NCBI GenBank assembly: GCA_030248195.1
Contig: JASAND010008517.1
Location: 1-64,000, forward strand
Length of the DNA stretch: 64,000 bases
From: Trissonchulus latispiculum
Lineage: Eukaryota > Nematoda > Enoplea > Enoplida > Ironidae
Direction: 5' to 3'
Below, piece after piece: positions 24,420-64,000 of the stretch (position 1 is the stretch's first letter; each line of letters starts with the position of its first letter). Position numbers and translations under genes: made by a program. A model generated the notes under the pieces. It made no database searches. It was not told the DNA's origin and was given only the letters and a program-made list of their open reading frames with translations.

Positions 24420-26071
24420 GGGTTGCCGCTTTTTACACAAAAAGGCAACCCTTTCATCTGGGTATGTCCGTTTTTATTATTATTATTATTATTATTATTG
24501 GGTTGCCGCTTTTTACACAAAAAGGCAACCCTTTCATCTGGGTATGTCCGTTTTTATTATTATTATTCATCTCGTGACCACACCTGTCCCCCCCCTCTAA
24601 TTTTTGATAGGGTGGCCCGATTGGGCTGAAATTTTTAGTGGGTGTTGGGGGTGGGGTGAAGTGTTGACTGAAGCGCGGGCAGTCCGATATTTCCCGGATT
24701 CCGGAAATGGCGAATCCCGGAATTTTTTGGAATGGTAAGGGGGGACCAAGGGAAACGTAAAAATTTTTTGTCTCCGATTTTGCTTAAAAGTTGGTCATAG
24801 GGTAATTCGACCACGCTGATTTCGAAACTGAAATCGAAATTTCCGGAAAATTTACGGATTTCGAGATATTGGACCCGGAAAATTCCGGATTTTGAAAAAT
24901 TTCTCCGAAAGTGGTCGCTATGGGGCTCAAACGATAGAGCTCGTCGAGCTGAACAACTTTCCTTCTTGCAAGATTTTCCAGAAATGTGCCTAGCGAAAGT
25001 TATGGCCGAAAAACTGAAAATCCGGGAATTCACGAAAATCCGGATTTTGAAAAATTTCTCCGAAAGTGGTCGATATGGGGCTCAAATGAAAGAGCTCGTC
25101 GAGCTGAACAACTTTCCTTCTTGCGACGTTTTCCGGAAATGTGCCTTGCGAAAGTTATGGCCGAAAAACTGAAAATCCGGGAATTCGCGAAAATCCGGAT
25201 TTTAAAAAATGTTTTCAAAAGTGGTCGATATGGTACTCAAATGAGAGAGCTCGTCGAGTTGAACAACTTTTCTGCTTGCGGCATTTTCGGGAAATGCGTC
25301 TAGCGAAAGTTATGACGGAAAAACTAAAAATCCGGGAATTCACCACGAAAATCCGGATTTTTAAAAATTTCTTCAAAGTCGTCGATATGGTGCTCAAATG
25401 AAAGAACTCATCGAGCTGAACAACTTTTCTGCTTGCGGCATTTTCCGGAAATGCGTCTAACGAAAGTTGCGACCAAAATACTGTTGCATTCTTCAGAAAA
25501 AGCCCGTGTCCCTAAGGGTAAAAGCAGCGGCAACCCATTCTCGCTACTTCGCTAGTTATTATTATTATTATTCATCATCTCGTTACCACCCCCTGTCCCC
25601 CCCCTCTAACTTTTGCTAGGGTTGACCGATTGGGCTGAAATTTGAGGTGGGGGTTGGGGGTGGGGTGAAGTGTTGACTGAAGCGCGGGGGGCTCCCCCCG
25701 TTGCGGTATGCGAAAGTACTCGATACGGTGATGCTGCAAATGGTCAAAATTGAAAGTATCGGAAACCGCCCAATATGGGACTCATTCGAAAGCTCTTGGT
25801 GAGTGGATTAAAAGTTGTAATAGGGCCGAGTCGTCAAAATGTACGAAAATTGAGTTACAGAGCTTCAAAGAGGTCAAAAATGGTCAAAATCGACCAAAAT
25901 GACCAAAAATCTAAACAACTCTAAACATGGTCAATATGGTACTCTATTGAGAGCTCTCGATGCGGACTACACGAATCCGACTATACTGGGTCACAAAGGT
26001 GCCTCTTTTGGGAGATATGGCCATCTATAAACGGAAAATGCCGCGGCAACCCATTCTCGCTACTTCGCTTG
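24420..26071 (+). mobile_element. HINE-like element D, G-type, split by element E
   Basis: Head GGGTTGCCGC at 24420 with its hairpin partner GGCAACCC, GGGTATGTCCG and (TTA)n. Element E then intervenes. The G-type body resumes at 25572 (TCATCATCTCGTTACC) and closes with GCGGCAACCC and CTTG at 26071. Confidence 0.65.
24500..25555 (+). mobile_element. HINE-like element E, G-type, uninterrupted
   Basis: Head GGGTTGCCGC at 24500, (TTA)n, body from TCATCTCGTGACC (24567), tail GCGGCAACCC then ATTCTCGCTACTTCGCTAG ending 25555; about 1056 bp. The body contains three to four tandem units of roughly 115-150 bp, each with GGTCGATATGG, GAGCTCGTCGAGCTGA and AAAATCCGGGAATTC. Confidence 0.75.
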
Positions 26072-26073
26072 TT

Positions 26074-27823
26074 GTGTTGCCCACTTTTCCAAAGGAATGG
26101 GCAACACCTTGTTATTGGTCTGTGCTTATTGGGTTGCCGCTTTTTACACAAAAAGGCAACCCTTTCATCTGGGTATGTCCGTTTATTATTATTATTATTA
26201 TTATTCTCGTGACCACCCCCTGTCCCCCCCTCTAACTTTTGATTGGGTGGACCGATTGGGCTGAAATTTTCAGTGGAGGTTTGGGGTGGGGTGAAGTGTT
26301 GACTGAAGCGCGGACAGTCCGGTATTTCCCGGATTCCGGGAATGGCGGCTCCCGGAATTTTTTAAAATGGTAAGGGGGGACCAAGGGAAACGTAAAAATT
26401 TTTTGTCCCCGATGTCGCTTAAAAGTTGGGCATAGGGTAATTCGATAGCGCTGATTTCGAAACTGAAATCGAAATTTCCGGAAAATTTACGGATTTCGAG
26501 ATATTGGACCCGGAAAATTCCGGATTTTGAAAAATTTTTCCGAAAGTGGTCGATATGGTACTTAAATGAAAGAGCTCGTCGAGCTGAGCAACTTTCCTTC
26601 TTGCGACATTTTCCGGAAATGCGGCTACCGAAAGTTACAGCCGAAAAACTGAAAATCCGGGAATTCACGAAAACCCGGATTTTAAAAAAGTTCTTCAAAA
26701 GTGGTCAATATGGTACTCAAATGAAAGAGCTCTTCTAGCTGAACAACTTTTCTGCTTGCGGCATTTTCCGGAAATGCGTCTAGCGAAAGTTACAGCCGAA
26801 AAACTGAAAATCCGGGAATTCACGAAAACCCGGATTTTAAAAAATTTCTTCAAATGTGGTCAATATGGTACTCAAATGAAAGAGCTCGTCGAGCTGAACA
26901 ACGTTTCTGCTTGCGGCATTTTTGGGAAATGCGTGTAGTGAAAATTACGACCAAAATACTGTTGCATTCTTCTGAAAATCCGTCCCCCCAAAGGGAAAAT
27001 GCCGCGGCAACCCATTCTCGCAACTTCGCTAGTTATTATTATTATCCGTCTGTCCCCCCCCTAGATCTCGAGATTGGGAAGTCGTACAGGGTTGGTTGAT
27101 ACCTCATTTGAAAGCCCTTGTCCAGGAGGTTGGTCGGCCGCGTGGGCAGTCCGATAGTTTCCGGATTCCGGGATTTCGAATTCCGGATTTTAAAAAAATG
27201 GTAAGGGGGGACCAAGGGAAACGTAAAAATTTTTTGTCTCCGATTTTGCTTAAAAGTTGGTCATAGGGTAACTCGACCACGCTGATTTCGAAACTGAAAT
27301 CGGAATTACCGGAAATTTTACGGATTTCGAGATATTGCACCCGGAAAATTCCGGATTTTAAAAAATTTCTCCAAAAGTGGTCGATATGGTACTCAAATGA
27401 AAGAGCTCGTCGAGCTGAGCAACTTTCCTTCTTGCGACATTTTCCGAAAATGCGTCTAGCGAAAGTTATGGCCGAAAAACTGAAAATCCGGGAATTCACG
27501 AAAATCCGGATTTGGGGTCGAAAAATTTTTTGTCTCCGATTTCACTCAAAAGTTGGTCATAGGGTAATTCGACCACGCTGATTTCGAAACTAAAACCGAA
27601 ATTTCCCGAAAATTTACGGATTTCGAAATATTCGTTCCGGAAAATTCCGGATTTTGAAAAATTTCTCTGAAAGTGTTCGATATGGTGCTCAAACGAAAGA
27701 GTTCGTCGAGCTGAGCAACTTTTCTTCTTGCGACATTTTCAGAAAATGCTTCTAGCGAAAGTTATGGCAGAAAAATAAACAGAAAAACCTGTTGTGGGCA
27801 ACACATTCTTGCAGTAGCGCTAG
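26074..27823 (+). mobile_element. HINE-like element F, T-type, split by element G
   Basis: Head GTGTTGCCCAC at 26074, with a single TTA left before element G opens at 26131. The T-type body resumes at 27045 (TCCGTCTGTCC) and closes with GTGGGCAACAC and CTAG at 27823. The opening lies directly against the CTTG end of element D. Confidence 0.68.
26131..27032 (+). mobile_element. HINE-like element G, G-type, uninterrupted
   Basis: Head GGGTTGCCGC at 26131, (TTA)n, body from TCTCGTGACC at 26205, tail GCGGCAACCC and CTAG at 27032; about 902 bp. It is nested inside element F, whose T-type body follows immediately after a short (TTA)n. Confidence 0.72.
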
Positions 27824-28616
27824 TTATTATTATTATTATTTATTATCCGTCTGTCCCCCCCCTAGATCTCGAGATTGGGAAGGGGTACAGGGGTGGTTGA
27901 TACCTCATTTTGAAGATATTCACTTGGACGTTGGATCCTCAGTTGGGCAGTCCGATACCTTCCGGATTCCGGGAATGGCGAATCCCGGAATTTTTCGGTT
28001 GGTAAGGGGGGACCAAGGCGAAATTTCAAAATCCAAAATTTGGTCAAAAATTTTGTCTCCGATTTCGCTCAAAAAGTTGGTCATAGGGTAACTCGACCAC
28101 GCTGATTTCGAAACTGAAATCGAAATTTCCGGAAAATTTACGGATTTCGAGATATTCGACCCGGAAAATTCGGATTTTGAAAAATTTCTCCAAAAGTGGT
28201 CGATATGGTATCAAATGAAAGAGCTCGTCGAGCTAGCAACTTTCTTCTTGCGACATTTCCGAAAATGCGTTAGCGATAGTTATGACCGAAAACTGAAAAT
28301 CCTGGAATTCACAAAAACCGGATTTTGGACCAAAAATTTTTTGTCTCCGATTTCACTAAAAGTCGGTATAAGGTATCGACCACGTGATTTCGAAACTTCA
28401 ATCGAAATTTCGGAAATTTACGGATTTCGAGAATTCGTTCGAAAAATTCGGATTTTGTTTTTGAAAGTGGTCGATATGGTACTCAAACGAAAGAGTTCGT
28501 CGAGCTGAGCAACTTTCCTTCTTGCGACATTTTCTGATGTTGCGTCTAGCGAAAGTTATGGCAGAAAATAAACAGAAGAACCTGTTGTGGGCAACACATT
28601 CTTGCAGTAGCGCTAG

Positions 28617-29400
28617 TTATTATTATTATTATTATCCGTCTGTCCCCCCCCTAGATCTCGAGATTGGGAAGGGGTACAGGGGTGGTTGATACCTTATTTT
28701 GAAGCCCTTGACTGGGACATCTCCGGGAAGCAAGACGGCTCCGATACCTTCCGGATTCCGGGAATGGCGAATCCCGGAATTTTTCGGTTGGTAAGGGGGG
28801 ACCAAGGCGAAATTTCAAAATCCAAAATTTGGTCAAAAATTTTTTGTCTCCGATTTCGCTCAAAAGTTGGTCATAGGGTAACTCGACCACGCTGATTTCG
28901 AAACTGAAATCGAAATTTCCGGAAATTTTACGGGTTTCGAGATATTGGACCCGGAAAATTCCGGATTTTGAAAAATTTCTCCAAAAGTTGTCAATATAGT
29001 ACTCAAATGAAAGAGCTCGTCGAGCTGAGCAACTTTCCTTCTTGCGACATTTTCCGAAAATGCGTCTAGCGAAAGTTATGGCCGAAAAACTGAAAATCCG
29101 GGAATTCATGAAAATCCGGATTTTGGGTCGAAAAATTTTTTGTCTCCGATTTCACTAAAAGGGTCATAGGGTATTCGACCACGTGAGTTCGAAACTGATC
29201 GATTTCCCGAAATTTCGGATTTCGAGATATTCGTTCGGAAAATTCGGATTTTGGAAAATTTTCCAAAAGTGGTGATTGTGTAAACGAATTCGTGAGCTGA
29301 GCAATTTTCGTTCTTGCGACATTGTTGAAAATGCGTTAGGAAAGTTATGGCAGAATATAAACAGAAAAACCTGTTGTGGGCAACCTTCTGCAGTAGCGCT
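28617..29400 (+). mobile_element. HINE-like T-type body without a matching head (X)
   Basis: (TTA)n then TCCGTCTGTCC at 28635, ending with a damaged tail GTGGGCAACCTTCTGCAGTAGCGCT at 29376-29400. The nest has four T-type tails but only three T-type heads; this is the orphan. Its head may have been lost by recombination with the identical head of element B. The 3' part (29150-29350) has many one-base losses. Confidence 0.6.
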
Positions 29401-30242
29401 TTTTTTTTTTTCTCCGGATTCTGTCCCCCCCCTCATTCGAGATTGGAAAGGGGTAGAGAGGTGGTTGATACCTATTTTGAAGGTCTTGACTTGAACTGCT
29501 CCCGGAAGCGCGGGGAGCCCCGGGGAGCAGAGGTGCTCCCGGAGCACCCCCGTGAGTAAAAATGAGTAAAATAAAAAGTTGTCAAATGAGCTAATTGGTA
29601 TTCGAAAGGACGAGTATAAAAGTTGTATAGGGTAAGGCTGAAAATGCACGATTTGAGATGAGGCGAAAAATGGTGAAAAATGGCCAAAAACGGCCAAAAT
29701 GGCTAAAATTGAAAGTTAGATCGGGCTATATCGGTTTGAAGTTCGTTGGTAGATAAAAGTTGTAATAGATTTAAAGACCAAAATTCCAGAAACTGAGTTA
29801 CGGGGTCAAAGGGGTCAAAAATGGAAAAACCGTCAAAATGGGTAAAATGAAATGTCGTATCCGGTGATGCCGGTATTTCGAAAGCTCCGTGGTAGTAAAA
29901 AGGTAAAGGGAAAGAAAAAGTGGAGGAAATGAGTTACGCAGCTCAAATGGGTAAAAATGGCCAAAATCGGTCAAAATGGGTAAAAGAAAGTAACAGAAAC
30001 GCCAACATGGTTTCGAAGCTCTGTGCGTAGATAAAATGTATAGGAGACAATTGGAAATGAGTTAGGGGTAAAGGGGTTTCAAAGCCGGCCAAAATGGTAA
30101 ATCAAAATTTGGCAAAGCGATAATATGGGTTGAAGATCCTGGGTATATAAAAGTTAGGGAAAGGTAATACGTAGGTAATTACTCTTATCTTGTTTATAAA
30201 AGGAAAAATGCCAGCGGCAACCCATTCATGCCACTTTGCTTG

Positions 30243-30931
30243 TTTTATTTTCACTTTATTTTCAAAATAGTAAAACCGCCATCCAATTTCGGCCAAGCTT
30301 TTGATTTTAATAAAAATCTGCTGTTTTGATAATTTTGTCCCCACTAATTGTTTACAAGGTTTGTTTACCTGTTACACAACTTCTCCCTGTCCTTGTAAAC
30401 ACAGCCCTTATGCGGAAGGCAATCGAGTGTAATAAATTATCTCAACTTCTTAGGAATTTCCTATATTTATACCATAAAACAGTTTAGAATGTGTTATATA
30501 ATCTAGTCACGTCTTGCTATTTTAAAAACATTTTCACATTCTAAATTTTCAAGTTTTGCTATTTCGAATGCTTCTTTTCTATAAGATGTAATAGGACATA
30601 TGCAGTTTAATTTGTGTTAGTTTTATTCTGTATACATTAGATTTCCGGAAAATATTCATTTTGATAGTCGAGTTTCCTGTCAGACATTTCGGCGCCATTT
30701 AATTGTTTTCAGTATTAGTAGAATGAGGAACAATTAAGCTTAAGCCAACAATTAAAGGCTTTGAATGTTAGCTTATGATTGGCATTTTGACCCTGCGCCG
30801 TGAACTTTTAGTATCACTGTGTGCAAATATAATTTAAACTTAAATTGTATTCGCAAGATGTTGTAAAATTTTTATGACAGAAATTTCATGTGGTCATGTC
30901 CTGTGGTTTGCCTCAGTTGCTTATATTTTAG
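30243..30931. other. Non-coding sequence 5' of the first certain formin exon
   Basis: AT-rich, ending in a pyrimidine-rich acceptor (...TATATTTTAG, ending 30931). No other feature is recognised. It is probably intron if the gene starts upstream. Confidence 0.5.
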
Positions 30932-61613
<30,682 letters not shown>

Positions 61614-61675
61614 TGTGTGCAGCTCTGTGCTTTCCTCTTTTTATATAATATCAAGTCGGTTTTTCTGTGCTTTCA

Positions 61676-61681
61676 AATAAA
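61676..61681 (+). promoter_or_regulatory. Poly(A) signal AATAAA of the formin gene
   Basis: A canonical hexamer 63 bp after the stop codon, in a T-rich 3' UTR, with GT-rich sequence following. Confidence 0.75.
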
Positions 61682-61887
61682 GCTGGCTTGTTCCTATAAC
61701 TGGGTATGTTGTAGGGGCCGTATGCACGGTTAGTGGCCAATCTTGGAAAGATCTGCCCAGAACCTTAGTGGCAGTTTTACGACGCTAAGCATCAGATAGA
61801 AAAGCATAAGATCAGAAACGAGAAATAATCGTAGCAAGAGACTGTATCAGCGACAGCTACTTTTACAGAGCAGTCATTCTATTATTA

Positions 61888-62062
61888 AGGTGCATTCATA
61901 GTTCCTGTCGCAAGCCGACGCGTACCATGTAAGCGTCTGCATGCGTTCGCGAACCTGAATTCTTTACAACTGATTTTAAACGATTAAAACAGCATGTTAC
62001 AATCTGAGGAGTCGACGGGTGTCTACTCACGTCTCTATGCGTTCGCGACTATGAATGCACCT
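61888..62062. mobile_element. Short MITE with 15-bp perfect inverted ends
   Basis: Ends AGGTGCATTCATAGT (61888-61902) and ACTATGAATGCACCT (62048-62062). Inside, inverted GTTCGCGA-type motifs. About 175 bp. The target duplication was not resolved. Confidence 0.75.
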
Positions 62063-62750
62063 CTGATTGGCATTAAGGAATAATCCACGTCCTCCTCTCA
62101 AGCCTTTAAAGCTTGAGGGGTTTCCTAACTCTTGAATTTATAAATAGTAACTACTAATTTGGTATATGCCATTATTAAGATTATACAGCTTATATATTCG
62201 TTAAAAACTGTCTGATGGACATAAATTAAAAGTCATTGTGTGCATAAGTCAGCAGGTAGGTCCATGAATTTTCAAAGCGAAATTGGGAAAAGTACACAGC
62301 TGAGTTGCCAGTGAATCATTAAGCTAAGGAGTCCAAGTTTTTTTCTTAAGTTGTATGCTCATATTTATGCAGGCAAAGCTAAAGTTTGAAACAAAAGGAG
62401 CAACGCTAAGCCTAGGCGTGACAAACGCAATCAAGCAGATCGGCTCGAGACAAGACCGGCTAGCAAAGAACAGAGCAGTCTGCAGATTAAAAATGAGTGG
62501 CTAACAGAAACTTTGTATTCTAACTGCAAACTTTCTACAATTGCATGGGTAAGGCCAGTTATTCTGTGCGAAACGTGCATATAGTGCAGCTGCCCATTGC
62601 ACTTATTCTTGGCAAAATGAACATGATCCGGAAAGTGCTTACTAGGGATAGGCATTAGGCAGCAGCAAGAGTGCATAATTGCATTATATGTTGGAAGAAA
62701 TATGAACTCTTTTCAGTAGTGTTTGTTGTATACCCCGGACCAGGGTTTTT

Positions 62751-62830
62751 TGCGTCCAGAAGTGCGTGACGCAAAGTTTCTTATCTTGACGCAACGAAAT
62801 TTTAACGGGACGCAAGCTAGACGCAACATT
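62751..62830 (+). mobile_element. Left end of a hAT-like element with GACGCAA repeats
   Basis: Begins CAGGGTTTTTTGCGTCC and then repeats GACGCAA four times (about 62767-62826), the same CAG-start plus iterated subterminal motif plan as the other elements here. The other end was not found in the window. Confidence 0.45.
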
Positions 62831-62911
62831 ATTTCGGGAGAAAATTCACTTTTGTAAGAGTGAAAATTTTAAATGTTTCCAGTACCAATTTTTCCAGATT
62901 TTCCAAAAATT

Positions 62912-62951
62912 TTCTCGGTTTCTGGGGGGCTCCGCCCCCCAGACCCCCTGG
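62912..62951. repeat. GC-hairpin repeat, copy 1
   Basis: TTTTCTCGGTTTCT followed by the hairpin GGGGGGCTCCGCCCCCC and AGACCCCC. Confidence 0.75.
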
Positions 62952-63587
62952 TGTTTTCCACTATGCCATCGAATGCCAACGTTTTGTAATGTGTCAGTAC
63001 TTGTTGAGTTATTAGATATCTACCTGTATCCATATATAACAGGTCAAAGCCCAGAATTAATAAAATTTGTAGCCGTAGCCGAATATCCAAATTTTTGGGA
63101 TCATGTAATGTAATGAAGTTCATACAATTGCATTAGCACAGTTTTTAAATTCTAAATTTTGATCTTGACTGGATTTTCAAAACATTTTCAGCTTCTGGGG
63201 GTTAATCCCTTAATTACCAAAAGTCAACCAAATTTGTAGAGTACTAGAGTATCCAATTTTTTGGTTCATTTAAAGCAATCTAGCGCAGTCATCTAAAAAC
63301 GTTTGTCCTGAAGAAATTCAGGCACTAAAGGGTTAAATCAATCATAATTCGTAACCAACTTTAATGTTTCACTGTTTTTCCTTTGATTAATACCGCACTA
63401 CGCAGCGCATACACGCTCTTTGTTTATTCATACTGACTTCTCAAAATGAAGACAACTCAAAATTATATATTTTACTATATTTTACAAATGTAATTTACAC
63501 AAAAAATGCATTAGGTATTTTAGTTAAATGTAACTGATGACAAATTAATCTTTTTAATCATTTTCATTACGGAATTATCTGTAATTT

Positions 63588-63637
63588 CAAAAAATTTCTC
63601 CAACTTCTGGGGGGCTCCGCCCCCCAGACCCCCCCCC
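63588..63637. repeat. GC-hairpin repeat, copy 2
   Basis: TTTCTCCAACTTCT then GGGGGGCTCCGCCCCCC and AGACCCCC; same order as copies 1 and 3. Confidence 0.75.
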
Positions 63638-63887
63638 TTGCTTGTTTACCATAATGTTTTCGGGATTCATTAGTTCTCAGAGTTTTCTAAACAAGATTAC
63701 TGCCTTTGTTCTGAATGATATTAATTTAATAAATATTTAACTAATTCTTAATTAGTTTAACTATAACATCAAAACATCGGAATAATGTGTGTCAATGATA
63801 TCGAAAAGTGGTCATGATATGTGTTGGATACAACAGATGCCAATTAAATAGTTTTGAACTTTGCATTGCGGATTTTTCCGTAATCGC

Positions 63888-63933
63888 AAAAAATTTTCTC
63901 AACTTCTGGGGGACTCCGCCCCCCAGACCCCCC
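63888..63933. repeat. GC-hairpin repeat, copy 3
   Basis: TTTTCTCAACTTCT then GGGGGACTCCGCCCCCC and AGACCCCC. The preceding sequence (TTCCGTAATCGC) also resembles that of copy 2, so these are copies of one larger repeat. Confidence 0.75.
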
Positions 63934-64000
63934 GTCGTGTAGATAGGTCGTATTTTACATATTTTGTAATCGTGCATTACTGTTCAGTAGCATCACCGTT

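Larger units (their letters stand above)
24354..28616 (+). mobile_element. HINE-like element C, T-type, split by later insertions
   Basis: The head is at 24354-24419, its (TTA)n interrupted by elements D-G. The matching T-type body resumes after 27823 with TCCGTCTGTCC at 27846 and closes with GTGGGCAACAC and CTAG at 28616. The head lies directly against the CTAG end of element B. The body from about 28100 to 28450 has many single-base losses. Confidence 0.65.
23571..30242 (+). mobile_element. Nest of Helitron/Helentron-like elements (outer element A)
   Basis: The outermost G-type element opens with head GGGTTGCCGC at 23571 and closes with GCGGCAACCC and a terminal CTTG at 30242. Between its (TTA)n tract and its body (29401-30242) lie at least six further elements of two terminal types. 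Each is inserted in the (TTA)n of an earlier one. The structure (5' hairpin whose arm is the inverted repeat of a 3' subterminal motif, internal microsatellite, CTAG-like 3' end, insertion in T-rich target, no TSD) fits the HINE/DINE class of non-autonomous Helentrons. No Rep/helicase ORF is present. Strand is given as head to tail. Confidence 0.75.
61682..64000. other. Downstream intergenic sequence
   Basis: No gene recognised. Contains the MITE at 61888-62062, the beginning of a hAT-like element at 62751 and three copies of a GC-hairpin repeat. Confidence 0.6.

Noticed and set aside
23571..24600. CRISPR-like regularity of short hairpins and spacers
   Set aside because: The repeats are heads and tails of much longer mobile elements separated by (TTA)n, in an intron-bearing animal genome.
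24635..29109. Minus-strand ORFs of 130-177 codons in the HINE-like bodies
   Set aside because: They follow the internal repeat units, resemble no known family and start at arbitrary ATGs; recorded as a finding but not as genes.

Overview
The window is animal genomic DNA, almost certainly from an invertebrate: AT-rich introns with GT-AG splice sites, one multi-exon protein gene, dense hAT-like and Helitron-like repeats and a broken Ty3/gypsy element. The species cannot be named from the sequence.

Layout. (1) About 1-16943 is one side-to-side inverted duplication (giant palindrome). Two arms of about 8-9 kb face each other across a 75-bp spacer at 7929-8003. The arms hold only repeats and no recognisable gene. 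The left arm runs into the window edge, so the outer end of the palindrome is not seen. The right arm carries an 823-bp hAT-like insertion with an 8-bp target duplication, and the left arm keeps the matching empty site. (2) 16569-19792 holds two further GC-ended hAT-like elements side by side. (3) 19801-23570 is mostly unassigned sequence, with one possible first exon and a tRNA-derived repeat. (4) 23571-30242 is a nest of Helitron/Helentron-like non-autonomous elements of two terminal types. Each later element sits inside the (TTA)n tract of an earlier one, so heads and tails read like nested brackets. (5) 30932-61613 (+) carries sixteen consecutive phase-consistent coding exons of an INF2-type formin: the end of the DID, a linker, a short FH1, a complete FH2 and an unusually long Ser/Thr/Pro/Arg-rich tail, about 1568 residues in all. 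A poly(A) signal lies at 61676. Its introns, above all 39080-52353 and 52839-56268, are filled with MITEs, a 481-bp tandem duplication, a long (AT)n tract and a gypsy remnant in antisense. (6) 61614-64000 is downstream sequence with another MITE, the start of a further hAT-like element and three copies of a GC-rich hairpin repeat.

The formin is the only gene supported with confidence. It should nucleate, elongate and possibly sever actin filaments, as INF2 proteins do. The exons for the first part of its DID (roughly 100-150 residues) were not found. They should lie 5' of 30932, perhaps split by the repeat nest.

Segments around 28100-28450, 29150-29350 and 29560-30180 are rich in single-base losses relative to sister copies. 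They may be unpolished long-read consensus, and the giant palindrome should likewise be checked as a possible assembly product.
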